64,000 nt of DNA, from NCBI GenBank assembly GCA_036493735.1, contig DASXPH010000047.1, positions 3,265 to 67,264 on the forward strand. Reading direction: 5' to 3'. This document shows, in pieces, positions 44,065 through 53,213 of the stretch. A program made the translations under genes and the position numbers. Each line of letters begins with the position of its first letter. Position 1 is the stretch's first letter. The notes under the pieces are model-generated. The model was not told the DNA's origin and did no database searches. It saw nothing but the letters and a program-made list of their open reading frames with translations. Source of the stretch: AG2 sp036493735 (lineage in GTDB: Bacteria; Gemmatimonadota; Gemmatimonadetes; Gemmatimonadales; Gemmatimonadaceae).

Positions 44065-45594
44065 TCAGAGCGCGCGAATGGACAGCGCGTGGTGGAACAC
44101 GTTACGTGGATCCCACCGCGCCTTCGCACGCTGCAAGCGCTCGTAGCTCCTCTGGTAGTACAGCACCGGCCATGCTACGCGCGAGGTGTTGAGAGTCGAA
44201 TCCGCATGATCGGTGTCGGGATGATTGATGAGGCTACCAGCATATCGATCTCCCGGCACCGGAACGCCACCCGTGTCGGCGAAGAGGTCGCGGTAGAATG
44301 CGCGTACCCAGGCGAGGTTCTGAGTCTGCTCACGCGAATCGAGCCAGCCGGCGTTGCACGCCATGTCGAGAATCGCGTTGCGCGCGGCGGAAGCCGTCGT
44401 GTCCGGAGCGACGGTGTTGATCCGGCCGCCGTAGGTTGCCAGGCCGAACACGCCCCCCGGCGCCTGGTACTCGCTGCTCGTCAGGTAATCGTAGGCGACG
44501 CCGACCTGGCGGTCGGTGAGGCGTTTCGTCAGCAATGCGTCCTTCACCTTCACGTTGACGCCTCCTGGTGGCATCCCGAACAGCTCGGGGAAGGGGTCGA
44601 GCGCGAAATCGAGCCAGCCGACGCGGGCTCGCGTCCGCGGTCGCGGCGGCGCAATGCCACTGCCTAACGCGGCAAGGTGTGCGTCGATCTGGCGCTCGGC
44701 ACTCGCACCGGCTGTGCTGAGCCCACGAACGAAGATCTTCCCGAACTCTCGGCGATGCACCTCGAGCAGCGTCGACAGCGACGCGTCTGGCGAGTCGGCA
44801 CCGCTATTCTCCTCGCACCAGCGACCGTGATTCGTCAGCAGACGCGCGAACGAGTGGCGGTCGATGTCTTTCCAGTCCCACTCGACCTCGAACGTCGTGA
44901 CCGACTCTGGTGCCGGCGGGAGGAATCGAGCGGGATCGTCGCCAGACGAGCCGGGGTCGCGGAACCAGTACTTGGTGACGATGCCGAAGTTGCCGCCACC
45001 GCCGCCTGTGTGCGCCCACCAGAGCTCGCGATTCGGATCGGATGACTCGCGCGTCGCGACGACACCCTGCGCGCGCCCCCTTGCGTCGACCGTCACGACC
45101 TCGACGGCGTAGAGATAGTCGGCGGCGAGGCCGAGCTGTCGGCAGAGAAACCCGAATGCCCCGCCGACAACGTGGCCGCCCATGCCGATGTGCGGATACT
45201 CGCCTAACGGGACGACGACGCCCCAGTTCCCGAATAGAGCCTGAAAGGTCTCGCCAACCGTTGCGCCGCCCTCGACGGCAACGGCGCGCATCGACTCGTC
45301 GAACCAGATCCGCTTCATCGGCGAGACGTCGATGATGACGCGGACGTCGGGATCGGAGACGAACCCCTCGAGACAGTGGCCGCCGCTCGTGACGACGATG
45401 CGCTGTCCCTCACGGACTGCGTCCTCGACGGCGACAATGACCTCTTCCGTCGAATGGGCCAGTCGAACGTACTCGGGCCGGGCACGAAAGCGCTTGTTGA
45501 ATTGCTTGTCGACGACGGCCTGGTACCGATCGTCGCCGGCCTTGATTCGCGGCAGCTCAGCGTGAGATTCGTGGGGCGTCTGTCCGATGGTCAT
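44065..45594 (-). CDS. FAD-linked oxidoreductase with BBE domain
   Basis: A 509-residue flavoprotein of the FAD_binding_4/berberine-bridge family. PEYVRLAHSTEEVIVAVEDAV and VVTSGGHCLEG give the FAD-binding start, with the His that usually carries covalent flavin (near residue 74). The second covalent site expected in two-link BBE enzymes is HIGMGGHVVGGAFGF here, without the usual Cys, so attachment is probably single. The C-terminal BBE motif is SYERLQRAKARWDPRNVFHHALSI. Members oxidise sugars, aldehydes or secondary metabolites. No signal peptide is present. Its start overlaps no gene if the divergent ThuA-like start at 45614 is correct. Confidence 0.88.
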   Translation of the reverse strand: MTIGQTPHESHAELPRIKAGDDRYQAVVDKQFNKRFRARPEYVRLAHSTEEVIVAVEDAVREGQRIVVTSGGHCLEGFVSDPDVRVIIDVSPMKRIWFDESMRAVAVEGGATVGETFQALFGNWGVVVPLGEYPHIGMGGHVVGGAFGFLCRQLGLAADYLYAVEVVTVDARGRAQGVVATRESSDPNRELWWAHTGGGGGNFGIVTKYWFRDPGSSGDDPARFLPPAPESVTTFEVEWDWKDIDRHSFARLLTNHGRWCEENSGADSPDASLSTLLEVHRREFGKIFVRGLSTAGASAERQIDAHLAALGSGIAPPRPRTRARVGWLDFALDPFPELFGMPPGGVNVKVKDALLTKRLTDRQVGVAYDYLTSSEYQAPGGVFGLATYGGRINTVAPDTTASAARNAILDMACNAGWLDSREQTQNLAWVRAFYRDLFADTGGVPVPGDRYAGSLINHPDTDHADSTLNTSRVAWPVLYYQRSYERLQRAKARWDPRNVFHHALSIRAL

Positions 45595-45613
45595 GGGTCT
45601 CCCGCGCTCGAAG

Positions 45614-46480
45614 ATGCATCCTAATCACGTCGAACGAACGCCGCGAAAATTGACACGCGGAGCTCGGTTCATCGTCGCCGCGGCGCTATGCGTCGGCGCG
45701 GCCCCACCTGGTGCTCGAGCGCCAGCGTTTCGCGCGATCGCCTTCTTCACCGCCAGGGAAGACAAGGCGCACATCAGCTTCGTTCACGAAGCCGTGCGCT
45801 GGTTCCCCGAGGTCGCGGCGCAGTACCACTTCCAGTTCGACACCACCTCGGATTGGCGCAACCTCAACGGGCGCTTTCTCTCAGACTATCAGGTCGTTGT
45901 CTTTCTCGACACGCGTCCCGAAGAGCCGGCACAGCGCGCGGCGTTTCAGTCGTACATGGAGCGGGGCGGAGGATGGATGGGATTTCACTTCGCCGGCTTC
46001 GCGCTCACGCCGTCCGCAGTGCCGGCGAACTGGGATTGGTACCATGACCATTTCCTCGGTGCCGGCTCCTACGTCAGCAACACGTGGCGGCCGACGTCGG
46101 CGCTACTGCGTGTGGAGGATCGCACACATCCAGCAACGGCGCGTTTGCCAGCGACCTTTCGTTCGTCTCCCAGCGAATGGTATCGCTGGGAGAGAGACCT
46201 CCGGCAGAATCCGGACATCGACATTCTCGCCTCGATCGACTCGACGAGCTTCCCGCTCGGTACAGGCCCGAAGTCGGAGGAAATCTGGCACAGCGGCTAC
46301 TACCCGGCCGTGTGGACGAACCGGAAGTACCGGATGATCTATTTCAACATGGGCCACAACGACATCGATTACGAGCACAAGTACGACACGACGAATCGCA
46401 CGTTGTCGCACACGCTGAACAATCCGGTTCAGGATCGGCTCATCATCGATGCGCTATTGTGGCTTGGCGGAATGAAGTAG
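45614..46480 (+). CDS. secreted ThuA-like protein
   Basis: The 288-residue protein starts at MHPNHVERTPRKLTRGAR (an upstream start would overlap the divergent FAD gene) and has a signal sequence about 15-35. The ThuA/glutamine-amidotransferase-like fold is seen as FRAIAFFTAREDKAHISFV, DYQVVVFLDTRPEEPAQRAAFQSYMERGGGWMGFHFAG, and YYPAVWTNRKYRMIYFNMGHNDIDYE. ThuA-like domains occur in secreted sugar-metabolism proteins of soil bacteria; catalytic activity is not proven. Ends 12 bases before the convergent lipoprotein gene. Confidence 0.82.
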   Translation: MHPNHVERTPRKLTRGARFIVAAALCVGAAPPGARAPAFRAIAFFTAREDKAHISFVHEAVRWFPEVAAQYHFQFDTTSDWRNLNGRFLSDYQVVVFLDTRPEEPAQRAAFQSYMERGGGWMGFHFAGFALTPSAVPANWDWYHDHFLGAGSYVSNTWRPTSALLRVEDRTHPATARLPATFRSSPSEWYRWERDLRQNPDIDILASIDSTSFPLGTGPKSEEIWHSGYYPAVWTNRKYRMIYFNMGHNDIDYEHKYDTTNRTLSHTLNNPVQDRLIIDALLWLGGMK

Positions 46481-46492
46481 CGCTCGCCGGAG

Positions 46493-47194
46493 TTACGGAG
46501 TGGGCGCGAGCGCTTTGACCGCCGCGTCGTCCACCCGGAACCAGAGCGTGTACTCGTTCTTCACGCCGTCCGCCTCGAATGGAATGACGATGGCAAAGCG
46601 ACGGCCGACGTGAGAGCGCACGGCGGTCGAGAACGAGTCGGGGGGAGCCGAAGCTGGTTCGCCCTGCTGCGAGATCGTAAATGCCGGAACGAGAAGCGGG
46701 CCGTTCTGATACCCGCCGGTTAGATGAGCAGTCGCCTGTCGATACCAGACGCGATTCGTGGGGAACAGATCATCGGCGAGACGCTGATGCGCCGGGATGA
46801 CCGTCGGCGGCTGCGAGGAGTTTCGATCGGCGTACTTGACGCCCACGTGCATGATGCGCGACAACGTCCCATCGACGTCGATGAAGCTGGCCTCGTCCCA
46901 GATCACCTTGATCGACTGATCGGTCTTGTTCTGCACCCTGATGCGGACCGCGGTTGGCAACACCCCGACCTGGGCGGCGATCAACCCATCCTCGAACTTG
47001 AACCGAGACGAATCGCCGGAAGTAATCGCCGCGATCGCGCCGTACCGCTGCTTGGTTGTCGGCGTTCGCGCCACTTCGGCGAGTGAGGCGTTATACCTGG
47101 CGGCGTACAGCTGTTGGTGCGCGATTCTCCCCGCGCACGCGCTGAGGCCGGCCGCGACTCCGCCGGCAATGGCAAGGGAGCTACGGATTCGCAT
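46493..47194 (-). CDS. hypothetical lipoprotein
   Basis: A 233-residue predicted lipoprotein with MRIRSSLAIAGGVAAGLSAC (Cys at 20). The mature part is beta-rich: VLPTAVRIRVQNKTDQSIKVIWDEASFID and HVGRRFAIVIPFEADGVKNEYTLWFRV suggest an Ig-like or LEA-type sandwich. No enzyme motif is visible and I do not recognise the family. Stand-alone gene convergent with the ThuA-like gene; the gap to the next gene (plus strand) is 141 bases. Confidence 0.65.
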   Translation of the reverse strand: MRIRSSLAIAGGVAAGLSACAGRIAHQQLYAARYNASLAEVARTPTTKQRYGAIAAITSGDSSRFKFEDGLIAAQVGVLPTAVRIRVQNKTDQSIKVIWDEASFIDVDGTLSRIMHVGVKYADRNSSQPPTVIPAHQRLADDLFPTNRVWYRQATAHLTGGYQNGPLLVPAFTISQQGEPASAPPDSFSTAVRSHVGRRFAIVIPFEADGVKNEYTLWFRVDDAAVKALAPTP

Positions 47195-47335
47195 CGGAGC
47201 TTTCTCGATCAGGGTCGGACCTCAAGGACAGTCAGCGGTCAACGTGTCAGCCTTCTCTAACACGGCCGGCCGACGCACCTCTACGACGAACGAGATCCTT
47301 GCCGCGCCACACTCCCTGATCGTTACATTAGCCCG

Positions 47336-47896
47336 ATGGAGCTGACGATCCGGCCGCTGACGCCCGACCTCTGGCCCGCGCTCGAGGAGCTGTTCGGTCC
47401 ACTCGGCGCGTGCAACGGCTGCTGGTGCATGTACTGCCGGATCGGCGCCGAGTACAAGAAGCGACCGCGCTCGAAGAACAAGGCCGACTTCCGCGAGATC
47501 GTTAGGCATGGACCGCCGCCCGGATTGCTCGCGTTCGATGGCGAGCTCGCCGTCGGCTGGTGCCAGCTCACGCCCCGAGATGCGGTGCCCTGGCTGGATC
47601 GGACCTGGCGCCTCAAGCGCGTGGACGATTTGCCCGTCTGGTCGCTTTCGTGCCTGTACATCCGAATCGGTTACCGCCGGCGGGGCGTCTCGACGGCGCT
47701 CGTGAGGGAAGCGTTGCGTGTCGCGAAGCGGGCGAAAGCGCCGGCACTCGAGGCGTATCCCTTCGACGCCGAGCTGTCGCCGAGCTCCACCAGCACCGGC
47801 TTTGCGTCGACGTTCACGAAGCTCGGATTCAAGGTCGTCGCGCGGCGCATTCCGGCGCGGCCGATCATGCGTCACGACCTGAAGAAGATCACCTGA
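47336..47896 (+). CDS. GNAT-family N-acetyltransferase
   Basis: The 186-residue protein has a single GNAT domain: MELTIRPLTPDLWPALEELFG, a Cys-rich loop (CNGCWCMYCRIG), FDGELAVGWCQLTPR, VWSLSCLYIRIGYRRRGVSTALVREAL (the acetyl-CoA loop RIGYRRRGVS, about 106-115), and LEAYPFDAE. The CNGCWCMYC loop is typical of a subgroup often annotated as GNAT 'EF_0920/YxeL-like' proteins, substrate unknown. A divergent promoter region is shared with the hypothetical lipoprotein. Confidence 0.85.
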   Translation: MELTIRPLTPDLWPALEELFGPLGACNGCWCMYCRIGAEYKKRPRSKNKADFREIVRHGPPPGLLAFDGELAVGWCQLTPRDAVPWLDRTWRLKRVDDLPVWSLSCLYIRIGYRRRGVSTALVREALRVAKRAKAPALEAYPFDAELSPSSTSTGFASTFTKLGFKVVARRIPARPIMRHDLKKIT

Positions 47897-48161
47897 TAGG
47901 CAAGAGCGGCGCCGTTCGACGGATCCAGATGAGTGCCGTGCCTAACGTCACAGATGACGCGCCTACATTGCGCATCACGAGGCGCAGGGGCGTGTTGTCC
48001 GAGGCGTTCCCGGTCGAAAGTGCCCGCGCACGCGCCGTCACTCGTGCATGGTGACGCAAGCCACGGTGAGACTGTTTTTATTTCTTAACTTCTCTGGGCA
48101 CGCCGCAAGTTGCACGACGTTCTGGCGAAATACGGATTCACTCACCGACTGTTCGAGGTTT

Positions 48162-48593
48162 ATGACCACACGTGCGATGATTCCTGCCGGTCTCGCTCAG
48201 CGCGCGGAGCCGGAGACGTTCCGCGCCCGTAGCGTATCGGCGGCGCTGTTCGTGAAAGACATACAGAAGAGCCTCGTCTGGTACCGTGACAAGGTCGGCT
48301 TCTTCGTCGATCAGCAGATCCAACGCGGCGGCAAGCTGAACGCCGTTGCGCTGAAGGCCGGTGATGTGCGAATTGTCATCACCCAGGACGACGGCGGCAC
48401 CGGGTGGGATCGCGTGAAGGGCGCCGGGTTCGCCTTGCAGTTCACGACGGCGCAGGACCTCGACGGGCTTGCGGAAGCCATCAAGCAGCGCGGCGGCTAT
48501 ATCGACTCACCGCCAAAGGTCGTGGGCGGAACGCGCGTACTCCAACTGAAAGATCCGGATGGATTCAAGCTTCTGATCTCGGCGGCCGGCTAG
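48162..48593 (+). CDS. glyoxalase/VOC-family protein
   Basis: A 143-residue vicinal-oxygen-chelate protein. The ATG at 48162 is favoured because the fold begins at RARSVSAALFVKDIQKSLVWYRDKVGF. The second half is FALQFTTAQDLDGLAEAIKQRGG, ending GGTRVLQLKDPDGFKLLIS, the canonical RDPDGN-like end. Metal-ligand positions are partly replaced (no His at the first strand), so it may be a binding or resistance protein instead of a lyase. It converges on an M28 gene across a heptad element. Confidence 0.82.
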   Translation: MTTRAMIPAGLAQRAEPETFRARSVSAALFVKDIQKSLVWYRDKVGFFVDQQIQRGGKLNAVALKAGDVRIVITQDDGGTGWDRVKGAGFALQFTTAQDLDGLAEAIKQRGGYIDSPPKVVGGTRVLQLKDPDGFKLLISAAG

Positions 48594-48596
48594 AAC

Positions 48597-48652
48597 GCGT
48601 TGCGCGTTGCGGGTCGAGCGTTGAGCGTGGCGCCCAACGCCCAACGCTCAGC
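48597..48652. repeat. heptad-phased inverted-repeat element F
   Basis: Eight 7-nt units between convergent genes: GCGTTGC twice, then GCGTTGA and GCGTGGC, then GCCCAAC twice. GAGCGTTG (48616-48623) pairs with CAACGCTC (48642-48649). It lies three bases from each gene end, a position expected of a bidirectional terminator. Confidence 0.7.
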
Positions 48653-48655
48653 CAA

Positions 48656-50407
48656 TCACTGCTGACATGAGCCGTGCGGATCTGGCTTCGGGTGATCGAC
48701 CATCACCCGATGATCCAGGTTCGCGACATGGACCGCCACGTCCTCGATGAACGACGCGATCCGCGCCATGTGATCGTAGTCGATGTATTCCGGCTCATCC
48801 GTCACCTGGTGGTAATCCGAGTGCACGCCCGTCGTGAAGAACACGATCGGGATGCCGTAGCGCGCGTACGCGTAATGGTCGCTGCGGCAGTAGATGTTCT
48901 CCGGATGCCCATTGGCGTCGAATGAATAGTCGAAGACGAGGCCATGCTTGTCCGCTGTATTCACACGTTCGATGAGATCGCCGAGCTCTGTGGAGAGGCG
49001 CCGCGAACCGACGAGCATCAGCAAACGCGAATTGCCGTGGAGTGGCTTTCCGTCCTTATCGTCGCCGATCTGGTCCCACGCGTCGCCCCGGCCAACCATG
49101 TCCATGTTGAGCTGCGCGACAATCGAATCGCGCGGCACCGTGGGATGATCGGTGAAGTACATCGAGCCGAGCAGACCTTTCTCCTCGCCGACGTGAAAGA
49201 CGAACAGCATCGATCGCTTTGGCGCCGGCCTGACCGCGGCCAGGCGCTCCGCGATCTCGAGAACCGTCACCGTGCCACTGCCATCGTCGTCCGCGCCATT
49301 GTAGATCGAATCGAGACGGGTTTCGCCGGGGTGCGCGGCGCGCCACGCCGCGAGCTGCTTGTTCACCTCGAGCTGCTGTTCCGGCGTCGCGTGGGCGGCT
49401 GCTTGCTCGGCGCCGCCGGGCCTGACGATATGGTTGTAGATGCGAACCGAGTCGTGATCCGCCGGCGCGTGGTTGAGGCCGACGTGGTCCGTGTGCGCGC
49501 CGATCGCGACGTACTGGCCCCGCAACTTCGGATCGCTGCCGGGGAGAAGCGCGATGACGTTGCGCGCTGGAAAGGGCATCGGACCCGTGTGCACGTGGAT
49601 CTCGATGTCCGCGGGCTTGCTCACTGTGCCGACGGCAATCGTGCCTAACGGTGCACCGAAGATCTGCGACGCGGCGCTGTCGGTAAGATAGACAAGCGAG
49701 CCGAGGGGGCCATTGTTGGCACCGCCGGCATCCAGGATCTGCTGAGGCTCCGTGAAGAAGGGGAGGAACTGGGTGGGGCCAACGACCATCATGCCGGCGC
49801 TCCGCGACGCCACGGCGCCGATTGCGCGCAGACCGCCCTGAAAGTCTGTTGGCGAGAGGCGGCCGAGGACAACCTTCCCCGCGAGCGAATCCAATCGCAT
49901 GAAGCTGGAGTCGCCGAGCACCCCGCCGTAGACGATCGGCTGATCGTGACGCACGATGTCGGTCGGCGTCGACGCGCCCCATTCTCGCCCGAATGGAAGC
50001 TTGGTGTCGCCCGTGGCAATGACCGAGCTGGAATCGATCGAGCGATTCTTGAATGGCAGAACCTGGAAATACGTGCCGCTGTCGCCTGCTGGCTTCAGGC
50101 CCATTCGCTTCAATTCGGCAGCGATGTACGCCGTCGCTTTCACATTGCCGATGGCACCGGCATCGCGCCCTTGCATGGAGTCGTCGGCGACGATGTAGAG
50201 ACGTGTCATCAAGTCGGCGGCGGAGATCGCGGCGCTCGTCGGGCGCGGCTGATGCGTACGGGGGAGCCGCGTCGCTGGTAGAGGCACCACCGCGGATGCT
50301 TGTTCGGCCGGCGCTTGCGCGAGCGTCAGCGACGGAGCGAGAAGGGCGGCCAGGAACAGCTGGGTCGCGACGCACGGCAGGCGGAGCTTGAACAACTCGA
50401 GCAGCAT
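48656..50407 (-). CDS. M28-family peptidase, secreted
   Basis: A 583-residue exported metallopeptidase. The ATG at 50407 gives MLLELFKLRLPCVATQLFLAALLAPSLTLAQ, a good signal peptide; a GTG 15 bases earlier is possible. After a PA-like insertion (about 120-270), M28 zinc ligands follow: His in AIGAHTDHVGLNH, Asp in NGADDDGSGTVTVLEIAERL, the Glu pair in FHVGEEKGLLGS, Asp in AQLNMDMVGRGD, His in HSDYHQVTDEPEYIDYD. It is a paralogue of the M28 peptidase at 38227 (same layout, similar endings). Confidence 0.9.
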   Translation of the reverse strand: MLLELFKLRLPCVATQLFLAALLAPSLTLAQAPAEQASAVVPLPATRLPRTHQPRPTSAAISAADLMTRLYIVADDSMQGRDAGAIGNVKATAYIAAELKRMGLKPAGDSGTYFQVLPFKNRSIDSSSVIATGDTKLPFGREWGASTPTDIVRHDQPIVYGGVLGDSSFMRLDSLAGKVVLGRLSPTDFQGGLRAIGAVASRSAGMMVVGPTQFLPFFTEPQQILDAGGANNGPLGSLVYLTDSAASQIFGAPLGTIAVGTVSKPADIEIHVHTGPMPFPARNVIALLPGSDPKLRGQYVAIGAHTDHVGLNHAPADHDSVRIYNHIVRPGGAEQAAAHATPEQQLEVNKQLAAWRAAHPGETRLDSIYNGADDDGSGTVTVLEIAERLAAVRPAPKRSMLFVFHVGEEKGLLGSMYFTDHPTVPRDSIVAQLNMDMVGRGDAWDQIGDDKDGKPLHGNSRLLMLVGSRRLSTELGDLIERVNTADKHGLVFDYSFDANGHPENIYCRSDHYAYARYGIPIVFFTTGVHSDYHQVTDEPEYIDYDHMARIASFIEDVAVHVANLDHRVMVDHPKPDPHGSCQQ

Positions 50408-50566
50408 GCGAGCAACGCGCACGGTCGGTCTCCATCAGCAGAATGGGAGTTCGAAGATAGCAGGTAGGCGGGCGGTGCTGCAGCCATGAGACCCCGGACA
50501 ATGCGCAACGCACTTGACGCTTCTTGCTCGCCGCGCGACGATTCGCGCCGCAAAGCGGTTCTCCGC

Positions 50567-50604
50567 GTCCCTCCGCGCACTCCGTGCGCTCCGCATCGTA
50601 CCCG
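50567..50604. repeat. CTCCGCG-type periodic repeat
   Basis: Four near-copies of a 9-10 nt unit (CTCCGCGTC, CCTCCGCGCA, CTCCGTGCG, CTCCGCATC) precede the PQQ-like lipoprotein gene by about a dozen bases. A very similar run occurs at 12072-12100 in the 3' end of the kinase gene. The meaning is unknown. Confidence 0.45.
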
Positions 50605-50615
50605 AGCCGTACCCC

Positions 50616-52262
50616 ATGAAAAGCACCGTACTGGTTTGTCTCTTCGTCCTCGGCGCCTGCAAGGGCGACATCACCGATAGCCAATCGAATGAGCCGAGCA
50701 CGACGAACCCTCAGACGGTATCGGTGCTCACCCAGCATAACGACAATACGCGCGCCGGCTGGAACGCCAGCGAGACCGCGCTGACCACGAGCAGTGTGAA
50801 TGTCCAGCACTTCGGCAAACTGTTCACGCTGTCGGTCGACGACCAGGTGTACGCGCAGCCATTGGTGGCCGGAGGGATCACCATTCGCGGCGGGCTACAC
50901 AACGTGGTGTACGCCGCCACCGTCAACAATTCGATCTACGCGTTCGACGGGGACAACGGCAAACTGTACTGGCAGCGGAATTTCACGGCGCCTGGCATGC
51001 GTCCGACGCGAAATACCGATCTCGCCGGAGCGTGCGGCGGTACGTACACGGATTTCATCGGCAACATCGGAATCGTCGGCACGCCGGTGATCGATGGCGC
51101 GAAACACACCATCTACTTCGTCACGCGCAGCATCAGCGGCAGCGACAACGCATTCGTACAGCACCTGCACGCGGTAGACATCGTCACTGGAAGTGAAGTC
51201 GCCGGCAGCCCGGTCGTGATTACTGCGACCGCGAACGGCAGCGGTGACGGAAGCGTCAACAACCTCATCACCTTCGACGCCGAGCGTCAGAACCAGCGGC
51301 AGGGGCTGACCCTTCTCAACGGCGTCGTGTACGTGACGTTCTCATCGTATTGCGATTGGGGTCCATATCACGGCTGGATCCTCGGCTACGACGCCAAGAC
51401 GCTCCAGCAGCAGGTCGTCTACAACGCAACGCCCGACGGATCTGCGGGCGGCATGTGGGAGAGCGGCGCTGGCATGGCCGCCGATGCTCAAGGCAATCTG
51501 TACATAGTAGTCGGCAATGGCACTGTCGGGACCACGAGCGATCCAACGAGTTCGAGGAATCGCGGAGAGAGCGCTCTCAAGCTGACCCGCAGCGGCGCGA
51601 CCCTTCAGGTGGCCAGCTACTTCACTCCGAGCAATTACCAACAGCTCAACGACGGCGACCTGGATTATGGCGGCCCCGGTGCGTTTCTGATACCCAATTC
51701 GAGCTATTACTTCACGGGCGCCAAGGATGGCACCCTCTACCTGCTGAACAAGGACGCGATGGGTGGCTATCAGTCGTCAGGCAACGCCGTTCAGCAAACC
51801 GTATCGTTAGGCTCCTCCGTCAACCTGCATTGCCAGCCTGCGTACTACAAGGGCGCAACGAAGGAGTTCGTCTACGTCTGGTCCGAGAACGATGCGTTGC
51901 GCGCGATCCCGTTCGATCGCGGCAGCAGCATGTTGGACGAGGCTGGTCAGGTCACGATGGCTTCCGGCGGGCCCACGGGGCTCAGCGGTGCGCTGCTGTC
52001 GGTTTCATCGAACGGAAGCGTGGACGGCACCGGCATCGTCTGGGCATCGCACTCCTATGGTGGCGATGCGGGGCACGCCGTCGCCGATGGCATCCTTCGC
52101 GCCTTCGATGCCAGTGACGTCACGAAGGAGATCTGGAACAATCGGCAGACGGCGCCGGACGCGGCGGGAAAGTTCGCGAAGTTCGCCCCGCCGACCATCG
52201 CCAACGGCCACGTCTACCTGCCGACGTTCTCCAATCAGATCGCGGTCTACGGACTGCGCTGA
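50616..52262 (+). CDS. PQQ-like beta-propeller lipoprotein
   Basis: The 548-residue protein starts MKSTVLVCLFVLGACKGDITD, a lipoprotein signal with Cys at 15. The mature chain is a repeated propeller: GGLHNVVYAATVNNSIYAFDGDNGKLYWQRNF, GIVGTPVIDGAKHTIYFVTRS, GWILGYDAKTLQQ, TGAKDGTLYLLNKDAMGG and FAPPTIANGHVYLPTFSNQIAVYG. These AxDxxxGxxxW-like blades resemble PQQ enzyme repeats, but no catalytic PQQ residues are identifiable, so a scaffold or binding role is likely. Single gene between a peptidase and the TetR operon. Confidence 0.8.
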   Translation: MKSTVLVCLFVLGACKGDITDSQSNEPSTTNPQTVSVLTQHNDNTRAGWNASETALTTSSVNVQHFGKLFTLSVDDQVYAQPLVAGGITIRGGLHNVVYAATVNNSIYAFDGDNGKLYWQRNFTAPGMRPTRNTDLAGACGGTYTDFIGNIGIVGTPVIDGAKHTIYFVTRSISGSDNAFVQHLHAVDIVTGSEVAGSPVVITATANGSGDGSVNNLITFDAERQNQRQGLTLLNGVVYVTFSSYCDWGPYHGWILGYDAKTLQQQVVYNATPDGSAGGMWESGAGMAADAQGNLYIVVGNGTVGTTSDPTSSRNRGESALKLTRSGATLQVASYFTPSNYQQLNDGDLDYGGPGAFLIPNSSYYFTGAKDGTLYLLNKDAMGGYQSSGNAVQQTVSLGSSVNLHCQPAYYKGATKEFVYVWSENDALRAIPFDRGSSMLDEAGQVTMASGGPTGLSGALLSVSSNGSVDGTGIVWASHSYGGDAGHAVADGILRAFDASDVTKEIWNNRQTAPDAAGKFAKFAPPTIANGHVYLPTFSNQIAVYGLR

Positions 52263-52392
52263 CTCGAGGGCTAGGGTGGCGAAGGTTCTGACCGCCCGGG
52301 CTGCATCGCGATCCTTTGTGGTGCAACAAAGAATCAACGCGGGCAACCTGCCCTCCGCACCGATCGCTTGACTTTCATCGTGAATAGTTGAA

Positions 52393-52410
52393 TTTTGAAC
52401 GCGTTCAAAA
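52393..52410. promoter_or_regulatory. perfect 18-bp palindrome, probable TetR operator
   Basis: TTTTGAACGCGTTCAAAA is a perfect palindrome, in an AT-rich island, 22 bases before the first gene of the membrane protein-DCC-TetR operon. GAAC/GTTC half-sites around a CG centre are typical of TetR-family operators, so autoregulation by the third gene is likely. Confidence 0.72.
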
Positions 52411-52432
52411 ATTCTCCCACAGCGAGCGATCC

Positions 52433-52846
52433 ATGGACATCATCGTCACGACGTACCTCATCTACCTCGGCCTCAGCATCGTCATCACCATCTGGGTGGC
52501 GCGGGCCCTCTTCAAGAACGGCTTGATCTTCCTCGTCGACGTGTTTGCTGGAAACGAGGCGCTCGCCAGCTCGGTAAATCACCTGCTCGTAGTGGGCTTC
52601 TACCTCATCAACCTCGGCTTCGTGGCGCTGGCGCTGCGAATAGCGACGCCGGTTCCCGACGCACGCACGAGCATCGAGGCGCTCGCCTCCAAGATCGGAA
52701 CGGTGCTCCTCGTGCTCGGCACGATGCACTTCTTCAACTTGTACGTCTTCAGCCGCTTGCGTCGAAATGCGAGGCTCGAGCTCGCGCCACCGCCAGTCGA
52801 GCCGGATGCGTGCACCGCCGTGCGGGCGGCCGCGGCTCATGCGTGA
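52433..52846 (+). CDS. small membrane protein of a TetR-regulated operon
   Basis: A 137-residue protein with four likely helices (about 5-22, 27-45, 50-70, 88-112), ending in a hydrophilic Pro/Ala-rich tail. I do not recognise a family motif. The start MDIIVTTYLIYLGLSIV follows the palindrome; an in-frame ATG 45 bases earlier would place the palindrome inside the gene. The stop overlaps the DCC-family gene by eight bases, so translation is coupled. Confidence 0.7.
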   Translation: MDIIVTTYLIYLGLSIVITIWVARALFKNGLIFLVDVFAGNEALASSVNHLLVVGFYLINLGFVALALRIATPVPDARTSIEALASKIGTVLLVLGTMHFFNLYVFSRLRRNARLELAPPPVEPDACTAVRAAAAHA

Positions 52847-53213
52847 CCTGACCGTCCTCTACGACGCGACATGCGCGCTCTGCGTCGACGCGCGGAGGTG
52901 GCTCGAGGCGCAGCCGAAGTTCGTACGACTGCGCTTCCTGCCAGCTGGTTCGCCCGGCGCTGCCGCACGGTTTCCGGAGTTGAACCCAGCCGACACGCTG
53001 CGCGACATCACCGTCGTCGACGACGCGGGGAACGTATATCGCGGCCCCAAGGCATGGGCGATGTGCTTATGGGCGACACGGAGCTACCGCGGCTGGTCAC
53101 AGCGCCTCACCAGTCCCGAGCTGTGGCCGATGGCAAAGCGTATGATTGCGTGGGTCTCGCGGAATCGAGGTTCACTGGCGCCAGCGGGTGGCTGGGCGCT
53201 TCGGAGGTTGTGA
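52839..53213 (+). CDS. DCC/DUF393-family thiol-disulfide oxidoreductase-like protein
   Basis: A 124-residue protein beginning MRDLTVLYDATCALCVDARRWLEAQ. The YDATCALC (C-x-x-C) near residue 10 is the DCC family signature, on a thioredoxin-like fold. The second half carries VYRGPKAWAMCLWATRSYRGW, as in the family. Likely a redox protein. It overlaps both neighbours: eight bases with the membrane protein and one base (TGATG) with the regulator. Confidence 0.82.
   Translation: MRDLTVLYDATCALCVDARRWLEAQPKFVRLRFLPAGSPGAAARFPELNPADTLRDITVVDDAGNVYRGPKAWAMCLWATRSYRGWSQRLTSPELWPMAKRMIAWVSRNRGSLAPAGGWALRRL

Noticed and set aside
48656..50810. Second long minus-strand frame (584 codons) over the M28 peptidase
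   Set aside because: The M28 motifs are in the other frame; this one has no recognisable domain.
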